Assembly (NCBI GenBank): GCA_000824785.1
Contig: CCNB01000042.1
Location: 106,124 to 170,123, forward strand
Direction: 5' to 3'
Origin: Mesorhizobium plurifarium
Lineage (GTDB): Bacteria > Pseudomonadota > Alphaproteobacteria > Rhizobiales > Rhizobiaceae
DNA: 64,000 bases
The notes under the pieces were generated by a model. That model did not search any database. It saw nothing but the letters and a program-made list of their open reading frames with translations, and was not told the origin of the DNA. A program made the position numbers and the translations under genes. Positions 25,508-33,998 of this stretch are shown here, in pieces; positions within the stretch are counted from its first letter, which is position 1, and each line of letters begins with the position of its first letter.

Positions 25508-26643
25508 CTATGATGGCTCACTTCGAGCCTTCCGGGATGGCTCACCTTGAGGAAAGCCAGCACTTCCGAGGGCGGCACGTCCTTGGCGATGAAGGACTGG
25601 CCGATGCCGCGCGTCAGGATGAAGGTCAGCGCGCCGCGCGAGACCTTCTTGTCCTGGGTGATGAAGGAAAGCAGCGCCTCGGCGTCCGGCAGCTCGCCTG
25701 GAATATCGGCCATCCGCCAGGGCAGGCCGACGGCCCTGAGGTGCGCTTCGACGCGCTCCGCGTCGTCCGGGCTCGCCAGGTTGAGCCGCGCCGAAAAACG
25801 ATGCGCCAGCGCCATGCCGATGGCGACACCCTCGCCATGGACGAGGCGCGCGCCGTCATATTGCGTGGCGGCTTCCAGCGCGTGGCCGAATGTGTGGCCG
25901 AGATTGAGCAGCGCGCGGTCGCCGGCCTCGAACTCGTCGCGTGCGACGACATCGGCCTTGGCGCGGCAGGCCTCGGCGATCGCCTCGACCCGCGCCGGAC
26001 CGCCGGCAAAGACTTGCCCCCAGTTCTGTTCCAGCCAGGCGAAGAAGGCCGGGCGATCGATCAGCCCGTATTTGGCAAGCTCGGCATAGCCGGCGCGGAA
26101 CTCGCGGATCGACAGCGTGTCGAGCGCGTCCGTGTCGGCGAGCACCAGCCTGGGCTGGTGGAAGACGCCGACGAGGTTCTTGCCGCGCGCGCTGTTGATG
26201 CCGGTCTTGCCGCCGACGGAGGAATCGACCTGCGCCAGCAGCGAGGTCGGGATCTGCACGAAATTCATGCCGCGCCGCACGATGCCGGAGGCGAAGCCGG
26301 CAAGGTCGCCGATGACGCCGCCGCCAAGCGCGATCACCACGTCGCGGCGTTCGAGCTTTGCGGCGAGCACGCCGTCGACCACCTCCTCGAGATGGGCAAA
26401 GCTCTTGGTCTTTTCGCCGGCGGGCAAAGTGATGACGGCGGACTGGATGCCGCCTTTCTCCAACCCCGCCTTGAGCGTGTCGAGATGCGCGGCGGCGACG
26501 TTCTCGTCGGTGACGATGGCCGCGCGGGTGCCGGGAAGGCGGCGCGCGATCTCTTCGCCTGAGCGCGCCAGAAGCCCCGAGCCGATGAGGATGTCATAGG
26601 CGCGGTCGCCGAGCCCGACCTCGACCTTCACCGCCTCGCTCAC
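25504..26643 (-). CDS. aroB: 3-dehydroquinate synthase
   Basis: A 379-residue AroB converting DAHP to 3-dehydroquinate, the second step of the shikimate pathway, in the cytosol with NAD and zinc. It shows ALGGGVIGDLAGFASG (105-120), PTSLLAQVDSSVGGKTGIN (132-150) and the NLGHTFGHALE zinc-site stretch. The start is GTG (26641-26643), which overlaps the aroK TGA as GTGA with GGTGGAG just upstream; no ATG fits the family start. aroK-aroB-CorC form one translationally coupled unit. Confidence 0.96.
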   Translation of the reverse strand: MSEAVKVEVGLGDRAYDILIGSGLLARSGEEIARRLPGTRAAIVTDENVAAAHLDTLKAGLEKGGIQSAVITLPAGEKTKSFAHLEEVVDGVLAAKLERRDVVIALGGGVIGDLAGFASGIVRRGMNFVQIPTSLLAQVDSSVGGKTGINSARGKNLVGVFHQPRLVLADTDALDTLSIREFRAGYAELAKYGLIDRPAFFAWLEQNWGQVFAGGPARVEAIAEACRAKADVVARDEFEAGDRALLNLGHTFGHALEAATQYDGARLVHGEGVAIGMALAHRFSARLNLASPDDAERVEAHLRAVGLPWRMADIPGELPDAEALLSFITQDKKVSRGALTFILTRGIGQSFIAKDVPPSEVLAFLKVSHPGRLEVSHHR

Positions 26644-27269
26644 GACTCCACCTCGTCGGTTGTGGCGCTTGTAGCGCCTGTCGCGATCGCGGCGACCCCC
26701 AGATAGCCGCAAAGCGCGCAGATTACTTCGCCGGCGATGATCTCCTTGCGGTCGTCGCGCGTCGGCACGGTCAGGTCGGCCGTGGCATAGACCGGATAGC
26801 GCTCGCTCATCAGCTTCTCCAGCACGCCGCGCGGATCGGGATTCTTGAGCAGCGGCCGGTTCTGCTTCTTGGAGACGCGCTCCATCAACAGGTCCAGATC
26901 GGCCTTCAGCCAGACCGATACGCCATGTGCGGAGATCGCCTCGCGCGTCTGCGCGTTCATGAAGGCGCCGCCGCCGGTCGACAGCACCTGCGGTCCGTTC
27001 TCCAAGAGACGCAGAATCACGCGCTGCTCCAGCGCCCGGAATTCCGGCTCGCCATAGCGCTCGAACAGCTCCGGCACCGTCATGCGCGAGACGCTTTCGA
27101 TCTCCTGGTCGCTGTCCATGAAGGGCAGCGAAAGCATCGTCGCCACTTTGCGGCCGATCGCCGTCTTGCCGGCACCCATCAGTCCGACGAAGACGATCGA
27201 ACGGCTGCCGAGCGCTTCGATCAGCGCGGCGCGGCCTTCGTCCGTCGGATTTGGTGGCAGAGCGTTCAT
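26640..27269 (-). CDS. aroK: Shikimate kinase
   Basis: A 209-residue AroK that phosphorylates shikimate with ATP. Walker A is GLMGAGKT (29-36), followed by the shikimate-binding DSDQEIE and STGGGAF motifs and the RPLLKNPDPRGVL lid. About 30 residues longer than minimal AroK, mostly at both ends. ATG at 27267-27269 follows GAGG; the frame is open further upstream through a repeat and is not coding there. Confidence 0.95.
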   Translation of the reverse strand: MNALPPNPTDEGRAALIEALGSRSIVFVGLMGAGKTAIGRKVATMLSLPFMDSDQEIESVSRMTVPELFERYGEPEFRALEQRVILRLLENGPQVLSTGGGAFMNAQTREAISAHGVSVWLKADLDLLMERVSKKQNRPLLKNPDPRGVLEKLMSERYPVYATADLTVPTRDDRKEIIAGEVICALCGYLGVAAIATGATSATTDEVES

Positions 27270-27338
27270 CGGGGCCTCTTTGCGCCGTATCGACATCAAA
27301 AGCCCGTTTGCGTCAAGCACGGCCGGACAAACGTCCCA

Positions 27339-27443
27339 AGCAGGTTCCGCAAAAGAGGCCCACGGTTTTGGGAAGAGAACCTGCGAAAACAACAATCCCT
27401 GAGCAGGCATTCGCGGGCTTGCCCGCGAATGCCTGCTCAGGGA
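27339..27443. repeat. Repeat element with a perfect 22-bp palindrome
   Basis: Upstream of aroK, an outer inverted repeat GCAGGTTC (27340-27347)/GAACCTGC (27377-27384) is followed by a perfect palindrome: CCCTGAGCAGGCATTCGCGG and GC (27397-27418), a two-base spacer, then its exact complement (27421-27442). The near-zero loop would favour a DNA cruciform or a very stable RNA hairpin. It looks like a member of a dispersed rhizobial palindrome family, but no second copy is in the window. It also could end transcripts between aroK's upstream region and the small gene at 27560. Confidence 0.7.
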
Positions 27444-27559
27444 GCTTTTCCGGCAAAACCTCTGTCGAGCCGAACCCTTCGTCCTTGAATTGCCTGGATT
27501 GGCGTCCCATAAGGGGACAGGGCTTGGAAACGCAGAACAACAAGACGGGCGAAAATTGA

Positions 27560-27712
27560 ATGCCGACTTTGTTTCGCTTCGTCGTGACGCTGGCGGTTCT
27601 TGCAGGCATTGCCTATGGCGCGATGTTCGCGCTGGCAATGTTCGTGGAGCCGAAAAAGGCGGAAATGAGCGTGCGTATCCCCGCCGAAAAGCTCAACCCC
27701 AAGAAAAACTGA
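27560..27712 (+). CDS. Small single-helix membrane protein (50 residues)
   Basis: The frame translates to MPTLFRFVVTLAVLAGIAYG followed by AMFALAMFVEPKKAEMSVRI and PAEKLNPKKN. One hydrophobic helix (residues about 5-28) leads into a short basic C-terminal tail, so it should be an inner-membrane protein. The frame ends in TGA (27710-27712), 31 bases before xerD, suggesting an operon. I recall similar short proteins beside xerD in other Rhizobiales. The composition (hydrophobic then Pro/Lys-rich) supports coding; no good SD is seen. Function unknown. Confidence 0.75.
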   Translation: MPTLFRFVVTLAVLAGIAYGAMFALAMFVEPKKAEMSVRIPAEKLNPKKN

Positions 27713-27743
27713 CCCCACGGAAACGAGCACCGATCCCGGCCCG

Positions 27744-28658
27744 ATGAACAGCGCCGCCCGCATCGAAGCCTTCCTCGAAATGATGAGCGCCGAGCGGGGC
27801 GCGGCCGAAAACACGCTTTCGTCTTACCGCCGCGATCTGGAGGACGCTTCCGGGGCGATCAAGGGCGGGCTCGCCGGCGCGGGATCGGCCGACATCCGCG
27901 CCTATCTCGACGACATTGCAGCGCGCGGCTTCGCCCCGACCTCGCAGGCGCGCAAATTGTCGGCGATCCGCCAGTTCTTCAAATTCCTCTATGCCGAAGG
28001 CCTGCGCGGCGACGACCCGACCGGCACGCTGGACAGCCCGCGCAAGGGCCGGCCGCTGCCGAAGACGATGAGCGAGGCCGAGACCGGCCGCCTGCTCGAC
28101 CGTGCGGCGCAGGAGGCGGCCGAAGCCGGACCGGATGGCGACCGGTTGGCGGCGTTGCGCCTGCATGCGCTGGTCGAGGTGCTTTACGCCACCGGCTTGC
28201 GCGTGTCGGAGCTGGTCGGACTGCCGGTGACGGTGGCGCTGCGCGACGACCGTTTCTTCATGGTGCGCGGCAAGGGCGACAAGGAACGCATGGTGCCGCT
28301 GTCGGCCAAGGCGCGCGCCGCCATGCGCGCCTGGCTTGCCGCAAGGGCCGAGCGGCCGGCCTTTGCCGAGAGCCCGTTCCTGTTTCCGGCCTCTTCCGAC
28401 AGCGGCCATCTCTCCCGGCAGGTTTTCGCCCGCGATCTCAAGGGCTTGGCCGCGCGGTCGGGGATAGAAGCGGCCAAGATCTCGCCGCATGTGCTTCGCC
28501 ATGCTTTTGCCAGCCACCTGCTGCAGAACGGCGCCGATCTCAGAGCCGTGCAGCAACTCCTTGGCCATGCCGACATCTCGACCACGCAGATCTACACCCA
28601 TGTGCTGGAAGAGCGGCTGGTGCGGCTGGTCAACGATCATCATCCGCTTGCCGACTAG
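27744..28658 (+). CDS. xerD: Tyrosine site-specific recombinase XerD
   Basis: A 304-residue XerD that with XerC resolves chromosome dimers at dif. The N-terminal SAM-like core-binding domain (residues 5-90) is followed by the catalytic domain with Arg153 (TGLRVSEL), Lys177 (RGKGDKER), His249 and Arg252 (SPHVLRHAFASHLL), His275 (LLGHADIST) and nucleophile Tyr284 (TQIYTHV). All catalytic residues are present. It stands in the conserved aroK-xerD-accA neighbourhood, so it is the housekeeping enzyme rather than an island integrase. Confidence 0.95.
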   Translation: MNSAARIEAFLEMMSAERGAAENTLSSYRRDLEDASGAIKGGLAGAGSADIRAYLDDIAARGFAPTSQARKLSAIRQFFKFLYAEGLRGDDPTGTLDSPRKGRPLPKTMSEAETGRLLDRAAQEAAEAGPDGDRLAALRLHALVEVLYATGLRVSELVGLPVTVALRDDRFFMVRGKGDKERMVPLSAKARAAMRAWLAARAERPAFAESPFLFPASSDSGHLSRQVFARDLKGLAARSGIEAAKISPHVLRHAFASHLLQNGADLRAVQQLLGHADISTTQIYTHVLEERLVRLVNDHHPLAD

Positions 28659-28758
28659 GCCTCATATCGCTATGTGAGGGCGACGTTCCACCGCCCGGAG
28701 CCGGCATTTCAGCGGTTCCGCCAGCCATTTGCCTTCCGACGGATCGGTCCGCTCAAGC

Positions 28759-29709
28759 ATGTACAACTACCTCGACTTCGAAAAGCCGGTGCAGGATCTG
28801 GAGCTCAAGATCCTTGAGCTGAAGAAGCTTGCCGAGAACGGCGAAGCGGTCGACGTCGCCGAAGAGATCAGCAGGCTGGAAAAGCGCTCACGCGACGCGT
28901 TGCGCGACCTCTACAAGGCGCTCACGCCTTGGCAGAAGGTGCAGGTCGCGCGCCATCCCGACCGCCCGCATTGCGTCGACTACATCAAGGCGCTGTTCAC
29001 CGACTTCACGCCTTTGGCCGGCGACCGCAATTTCGGCGACGACCAGGCGATCGTCGGCGGCTTCGCGCGTTTCCGTGGCGAGCCGGTGGCGGTCATCGGC
29101 CAGGAGAAGGGTTCCGACACGGCAAGCCGCATCAAGCACAATTTCGGCTCGGTGCGGCCCGAGGGCTACCGCAAGGCGGTGCGCCTGATGGAACTGGCCG
29201 ACCGTTTCAAGATCCCGCTGTTGACGCTGGTCGACACCGCCGGTGCCTATCCCGGCGTCGGCGCCGAGGAGCGTGGCCAGGCCGAGGCGATCGCGCGTTC
29301 GACCTCGGCCTGCCTTTCGCTGAAAGTGCCGTCGATCTCGGTGGTCATCGGCGAGGGCGGCTCCGGCGGCGCCATCGCGATCGCCACCGCCAACCGCGTC
29401 TACATGCTGGAGCACGCCATCTATTCGGTCATCTCGCCCGAGGGTGCCGCCTCGATCCTGTGGCGCGACACGACCCGCTCGAAGGATGCGGCGACCAACA
29501 TGAAGATCACCGCGCAGGATCTTCTCGAGATGAAGATCATCGACGCCATCATTCCCGAACCGATCGGCGGCGCCCAGCGCGCGCCGGAAACGGTTATCGC
29601 CTCCACCGGCGACCTCATCGCCCGGACGATGAAGGATTTTGCCGGCGCCAACACCGATTTCCGCGAGCAGCGCCGCGAGAAATACCTGGCGATGGGCCGC
29701 AGTCTCTGA
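28759..29709 (+). CDS. accA: Acetyl-CoA carboxylase carboxyltransferase subunit alpha
   Basis: A 316-residue AccA. With AccD it transfers the carboxyl group from biotin to acetyl-CoA, the committed step of fatty acid synthesis. It begins MYNYLDFEKPVQDLELKI, and has DDQAIVGGFARF, LVDTAGAYPGVGAEERGQAEAIA, and GEGGSGGAIAI with the oxyanion-forming glycines, then SPEGAASILWRD. Length is normal. I use the ATG at 28759; ten more open codons upstream are not family-like. Confidence 0.97.
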   Translation: MYNYLDFEKPVQDLELKILELKKLAENGEAVDVAEEISRLEKRSRDALRDLYKALTPWQKVQVARHPDRPHCVDYIKALFTDFTPLAGDRNFGDDQAIVGGFARFRGEPVAVIGQEKGSDTASRIKHNFGSVRPEGYRKAVRLMELADRFKIPLLTLVDTAGAYPGVGAEERGQAEAIARSTSACLSLKVPSISVVIGEGGSGGAIAIATANRVYMLEHAIYSVISPEGAASILWRDTTRSKDAATNMKITAQDLLEMKIIDAIIPEPIGGAQRAPETVIASTGDLIARTMKDFAGANTDFREQRREKYLAMGRSL

Positions 29710-29927
29710 TCCATCGGGCCTCTGTCGGGTAAACTGTGGCGGCAACGACCAATTTCGCCACAAAAATGCCGCCGGATTCGGCTCAATGGAAATCGCCGTG
29801 AGGGGTTTGCCAAGGCTTGCGGTAAGGAATTTTCAAGGTTAACGGGCTTACGGTCCACTGGTGTTCAGCCTGCGGGCCCGGCCATGCCGAGAGCCGTTGG
29901 CCCGAAAGAAGAGACGTAGCCGCATCG

Positions 29928-31217
29928 ATGTTTGCCAAGCTTGCCCGCACCGGAGTCCTGATTGCCGCCATCGGCGTCGCTGGCTGCAATGATTCGTCGA
30001 TGAAGGATTTCGCGCCGGAGGCCAACAAGCCGCTGCCGGACAAGATCCTTGCCGACATGAAGGCCAAGGGCATGGTGCGCACCTCCTCGGTGATGGCGCG
30101 CATTTTCAAGGAGGAAGGCAAGCTCGAGATCTGGAAGGCCAAGACCAATGGTCGCTACGATCTCGTCGCCACCTACGACATCTGCAAATGGTCGGGAAAG
30201 CTCGGCCCCAAATACACCGAAGGCGACCGCCAGGCGCCGGAAGGCTTCTACACGGTGCGCCCGTCGCAGATGAATCCGCGCTCGAATTACCATTTGTCCT
30301 TCAACATCGGCTTCCCCAATGCCTATGACCGCGCCAATGGCCGCACCGGCCAGAACCTGATGGTTCATGGCGCCTGCTCGTCGTCCGGTTGCTATTCGAT
30401 GACCGACGCGCAGATCGAGCAGATCTATGCCTTCGGCCGCGACGCCTTCCAGGGTGGCCAGACCGAGTTCCAGATCCAGGCCTTTCCGTTCCGCATGACC
30501 GCCGCCAACATGGCGCGCTACCGCAACGACCCGAACTACGAGTTCTGGAAGATGCTGAAGGTCGGCTATGACAATTTCGAGATCACCAAGGTGCCGCCGA
30601 AGGTCGACGTCTGCGAGAAGCGCTACGTCTTCAACCAGGTGGCGCCCGAAGGTACGACCTTCGACCCGACCGGCCCCTGCCCCGCGACGACCCAGCCGGA
30701 TTCGCTGAAAGTGGCCTACGCCAATTACGAGAAGAGCTACGATGCGGCCTTCAATTCGGCCGTGAGGTCCAGCGCGCCGCCGCCGAAGCCGACCATTGCC
30801 GGCATCAAGGAAGCCAGCATCGTTTCCGACTGGTCGAAGCGCCGCGCCCGCGGCGAGCGCGTGCCGATCGACCCGCCGTCGATGAACGCCGATGGCTCGG
30901 TGACGGAAACGACCCGCATGGGCCGTATCGATTCCCCGCTTGGCCGCAAGATGGCCGCGCTCGACGCGGAGAAGGAAGCCAAGCGCAAGGCCGAGGAGCA
31001 GCGCCTGGCCGCGATCGAGGCGGCCAAAGCCGCCAAGGAAGCGGCCAAGCAGCAGGCTTTGGCCGAGAAGGAAGCCGCCAAGCAGGCAGCGCAGCAGCCG
31101 GTCGTCACCGCAGGCGTGGAAGCCGCGCCCGCGCAGGAAACGCAGCAAGCCGCCGATGCCGACCAGGGCACCGTGTCGAAGCTGAAGAAGAAGCTGCTCG
31201 GCATGTTCGGTGGCTGA
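29928..31217 (+). CDS. L,D-transpeptidase family lipoprotein with coiled-coil tail
   Basis: A 429-residue protein with a lipoprotein signal (lipobox VAGC, acylated Cys20), so it is anchored in an envelope membrane. A YkuD L,D-transpeptidase domain contains IWKAKTNGRYDLVATYDICKW and the catalytic MVHGACSSSGCYSM (His147, nucleophile Cys155). L,D-transpeptidases make 3-3 crosslinks or attach proteins to peptidoglycan. From about residue 345 it is Ala/Lys/Glu/Gln-rich and predicted to form a coiled coil, which may span or bind the wall. Start ATG at 29928. The next gene begins six bases after its stop. Confidence 0.9.
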   Translation: MFAKLARTGVLIAAIGVAGCNDSSMKDFAPEANKPLPDKILADMKAKGMVRTSSVMARIFKEEGKLEIWKAKTNGRYDLVATYDICKWSGKLGPKYTEGDRQAPEGFYTVRPSQMNPRSNYHLSFNIGFPNAYDRANGRTGQNLMVHGACSSSGCYSMTDAQIEQIYAFGRDAFQGGQTEFQIQAFPFRMTAANMARYRNDPNYEFWKMLKVGYDNFEITKVPPKVDVCEKRYVFNQVAPEGTTFDPTGPCPATTQPDSLKVAYANYEKSYDAAFNSAVRSSAPPPKPTIAGIKEASIVSDWSKRRARGERVPIDPPSMNADGSVTETTRMGRIDSPLGRKMAALDAEKEAKRKAEEQRLAAIEAAKAAKEAAKQQALAEKEAAKQAAQQPVVTAGVEAAPAQETQQAADADQGTVSKLKKKLLGMFGG

Positions 31218-31223
31218 GACTTC

Positions 31224-31466
31224 GTGCATAACGACACGCCCGCCACCTACGATCTCAAGGGGCTGAACTGCCCGCTGCCGGTGCTGAAAGCCCGCAAGCG
31301 GCTCGCCGCGATGCGGCCTGGCAGCCGGCTTTGGTTGGAAACCACCGATCCGCTGGCGGTCATCGATATCCCGGCCTTCTGCGCCGATGCCGGCCACCAA
31401 TTGGTCGAAACGGCCGCGGTCGCCGGCGGCCACCGCTTTCTGGTCGAACGCGGCAATGCCTCCTGA
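31224..31466 (+). CDS. TusA-like sulfurtransferase
   Basis: An 80-residue TusA-family protein with the DLKGLNCPLPVLKARKRL signature (10-27) and catalytic Cys16. TusA relays persulfide sulfur for tRNA thiolation and other pathways in the cytosol. It starts with GTG (31224-31226), six bases after the L,D-transpeptidase stop; no in-frame ATG precedes the CPLP motif. Which sulfur acceptor it serves cannot be told from context. Confidence 0.87.
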   Translation: MHNDTPATYDLKGLNCPLPVLKARKRLAAMRPGSRLWLETTDPLAVIDIPAFCADAGHQLVETAAVAGGHRFLVERGNAS

Positions 31467-31483
31467 GCCGACGTCGTTTTCGC

Positions 31484-32596
31484 CTATAACCCTGCAATCG
31501 CCAGCGGATTGGCTTCGAGCGCGGCCCGGTCCGGCGTGTCGATCGACGGCCTGTTGGTGAAGGCAGCGAACAGCCGCCGGATATAGTCCTGCGGCATGTC
31601 GAGCGTGATCAGCACCAGCCTGGTGCCGCGCTCGCCGTCAGGCCAGGCCGGCAGCCTCGCCGGCGGATGCAGGATCTTCTGCACGCCGTGAATGACCAGC
31701 GGCCGCGACGGATCCTCGGCAAGCTCGATGACGCCCTTCATGCGCAGGAGTTTCTCGCCATGCGTCGAGCGCAGAAGATCGAGGAACATCTCGATCGCCG
31801 AGAACGGCACCGGGCCGTCATGGACCAGCGAGTGCGTGCGCACGCGCGCATCATGGCGATGCTTATGATGGTGGTGGTGATCATCATGGTCGCCGTCATG
31901 GTGGTCATGGTGATGATCATGGTCATGCGCCGCTTCTTCACCAAGCCAGCGCCGCACGTCGGCGGACTTGGTTTCGGGATTGTAGAGCCCGCAATTGAAC
32001 AGCGCCGCGGCGCTGGCCTCGTTGACGTCGAGCACAACTGCGCCCGGATTGACCTGCTTCAGCCTCGCCCGCAACGCCTCGACCTCGGCCGCATCGGCGA
32101 GGTCGGTCTTGGCCAGCACGACGCGGTCGGCCACCGCCGCCTGCTTCACCGCCTCGACATGGGCATCGAGCGTCGCCTCGCCATTGACGGCGTCGACAAG
32201 CGTGATGACTCCGTCGAGCCGGAAGGCCTGCACCAGCGCCGGATGCGCCATGATCGACTGCAGCACCGGCGCCGGATCGGCAAGGCCCGTCGTCTCGACG
32301 ACGACGCGAGCCAGTTTCGCGATACGGCCGGTCTGCAGCCGGTCGACGAGATCGGCGAGCGTGTCGACCAGATCGCCGCGCACTGTGCAGCACAGGCAGC
32401 CGTCGGAAAGCTGGATGATGCCGTCGGACGCCTGCTCGACGAGCAGATGGTCGATCGCCACCTCGCCGAACTCGTTGATGATCACCGCCGTATCGGCAAG
32501 CGCCGGGTCCTTGAGCAGCCTGTTGAGCAGCGTCGTCTTGCCGGCGCCGAGGAAACCGGTGAGCACGGATACGGGAATGGGAAAGCCGCTGTCCAT
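31484..32596 (-). CDS. COG0523 (CobW/ZNG) GTPase, putative metallochaperone
   Basis: A 370-residue G3E GTPase with Walker A GFLGAGKTT (14-22), the metal-binding CLCC (67-70) of the CxCC motif, the ETTGLADPAPV switch and a C-terminal CobW domain. Between the domains (about residues 220-247) lies a run of about 26 residues that is nearly all His and Asp, suited to hold zinc or another metal. COG0523 proteins insert metal into client enzymes. The ATG at 32594-32596 is seven bases after the stop of the D,D-carboxypeptidase gene, whose family is active-site Ser rather than metal. Cobalamin synthesis genes in the window are far away, so a zinc role is as likely as cobalt. Confidence 0.9.
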   Translation of the reverse strand: MDSGFPIPVSVLTGFLGAGKTTLLNRLLKDPALADTAVIINEFGEVAIDHLLVEQASDGIIQLSDGCLCCTVRGDLVDTLADLVDRLQTGRIAKLARVVVETTGLADPAPVLQSIMAHPALVQAFRLDGVITLVDAVNGEATLDAHVEAVKQAAVADRVVLAKTDLADAAEVEALRARLKQVNPGAVVLDVNEASAAALFNCGLYNPETKSADVRRWLGEEAAHDHDHHHDHHDGDHDDHHHHHKHRHDARVRTHSLVHDGPVPFSAIEMFLDLLRSTHGEKLLRMKGVIELAEDPSRPLVIHGVQKILHPPARLPAWPDGERGTRLVLITLDMPQDYIRRLFAAFTNRPSIDTPDRAALEANPLAIAGL

Positions 32597-32603
32597 GACG
32601 CGC

Positions 32604-33767
32604 TCAGTTGGCCTTGGCGGATTGGTCGCCCTGCGCCCCTGCAGCGGCGGTCGCCACCGGCTCGGCGCCGGCCGGCGCCGGCCTGTCGGGCCGCCAGCTT
32701 GGCAGCGGCACATCGGCATAGTTCTGATCGGTCTGATCGACGAATGCCTTGGGCGCCGGCCCCGTGGCGCCGCCGAGCCCGACCGCGACCAGGGTCGGGT
32801 GGTCGAGCTTCACCTGGTAGGGCGATTTCGGCTTATCCTTGGCCGCAACCTCGGGAGCAGCCTCGGACTGCTCCTCCTTCGGCTTCTTCTTACAGATCTC
32901 GTCATGCAAGTCGTTGGGCGACAGCGTATCTCCATAAGGCTTGAGAGCTGCCAGCGTGGTCGATCCCGTCGCCGGCTTATCAAAACCCTGGTCGAGCAGC
33001 TTCGCCGCCGCTTCCGCTCTGCTGATCGCCGATTTCTCGCCAAGCACCACGGCCACCAGCGTGCGCCCGTTGCGCGTCGCCGAGCCGATCATGTTGAAGC
33101 CCGACGAGCAGACGAAGCCGGTCTTCATGCCGTCTGCGCCCGGATAGCGGCCGATGAGCAGATTGTAGTTCGGGAGCGTCTTCTTGCCGACGGCAAGGCC
33201 TTCGATCGAGAACCAGGGCGCATATTGCGGAAAATCATTGCGCAGCGCCGTCACCAGCACGGCGAGGTCGCGGGCCGTCGTATATTGCTCGGGAGAGAAA
33301 AGCCCGTTCGGGTTGACGAAATGCGTGCCTGTCATGCCGAGCCGGGCCGCCTCGGCGTTCATGCGGTCGGCGAAGGCGGCCTGCGATCCGCCGATATTCT
33401 CGCCGACGGCCATGGCGATGTCGTTGGCCGACTTGACCAGCATCATCTTCAGCGCATTGTCGAGCCGCATCACCGAGCCGGGCTTGAAGCCCATCTTGCT
33501 CGGCGGCTCGCCGGCCGAGTGCTTCGTCACCTTGATCGGCGAATCGAGCGCCACCTCGCCCGCCTGGATCGCGCGGAAGGTGACATAGGCCGTCATCAGC
33601 TTGCTGAGCGAGGCCGGATACCAGCGCTTGAAGGCGTCCTGATGCTCCAGTATGGAGCCGCTTTTGAGGTCGAAGAGCACGACCGGATTGGCCTGGGCCG
33701 CGCCGGCAAAGACCGCAGTCGCCAGCGCGCCTGCCAGCAACAGGTTGAGGAAATGCCTTTGCCGCAT
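32604..33767 (-). CDS. Serine-type D-Ala-D-Ala carboxypeptidase (S11, PBP5/6-like)
   Basis: A 387-residue exported enzyme trimming the terminal D-Ala of peptidoglycan. It has a signal peptide (MRQRHFLNLLLAGALATAVF, cleavage after AQA near 26), SxxK at Ser53-Lys56 (SLSK), SxN at 113-115 and KTG at 215-217. The C-terminal quarter is Pro/Ala-rich and low in complexity and lacks a clear amphipathic anchor. I start at the ATG 33765-33767 that gives this signal peptide. Divergent from the amidohydrolase gene; upstream of the COG0523 gene in one unit. Confidence 0.92.
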   Translation of the reverse strand: MRQRHFLNLLLAGALATAVFAGAAQANPVVLFDLKSGSILEHQDAFKRWYPASLSKLMTAYVTFRAIQAGEVALDSPIKVTKHSAGEPPSKMGFKPGSVMRLDNALKMMLVKSANDIAMAVGENIGGSQAAFADRMNAEAARLGMTGTHFVNPNGLFSPEQYTTARDLAVLVTALRNDFPQYAPWFSIEGLAVGKKTLPNYNLLIGRYPGADGMKTGFVCSSGFNMIGSATRNGRTLVAVVLGEKSAISRAEAAAKLLDQGFDKPATGSTTLAALKPYGDTLSPNDLHDEICKKKPKEEQSEAAPEVAAKDKPKSPYQVKLDHPTLVAVGLGGATGPAPKAFVDQTDQNYADVPLPSWRPDRPAPAGAEPVATAAAGAQGDQSAKAN

Positions 33768-33998
33768 GATCAAATCCGAAATCGCCTCTTGCCGTAATCG
33801 CTGCCGGGTCCGTAAGATTTCGTTACCCATCGCCAGCATAATGCGGGCCGACCCTCACCCCGGACCGCATTGTTGCGGTGCTATTTACCCTATGTGTCGC
33901 CAAAATGGCAAAGTGCCAGACATCACAATTGACAAACACAATTGCTGAGCATCGGCTCTGAACCGACCGCCGCCGACCAACCGAGAGATGGAACGATC

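Noticed and set aside
27744..28658. The tyrosine recombinase as a phage or island integrase
   Set aside because: Size, sequence and the aroK-xerD-accA neighbourhood mark it as chromosomal XerD.
31224..31466. The TusA-like gene as a DUF2892 or SirA regulatory protein
   Set aside because: The CPLP motif with its Cys supports TusA/SirA-fold sulfur transfer; nothing suggests a regulator.
33929..33952. TTGACA at 33929-33934 as a promoter of the amidohydrolase gene
   Set aside because: No -10-like element stands 16-18 bases downstream; the flanking CAATTG repeats are short and may be chance.
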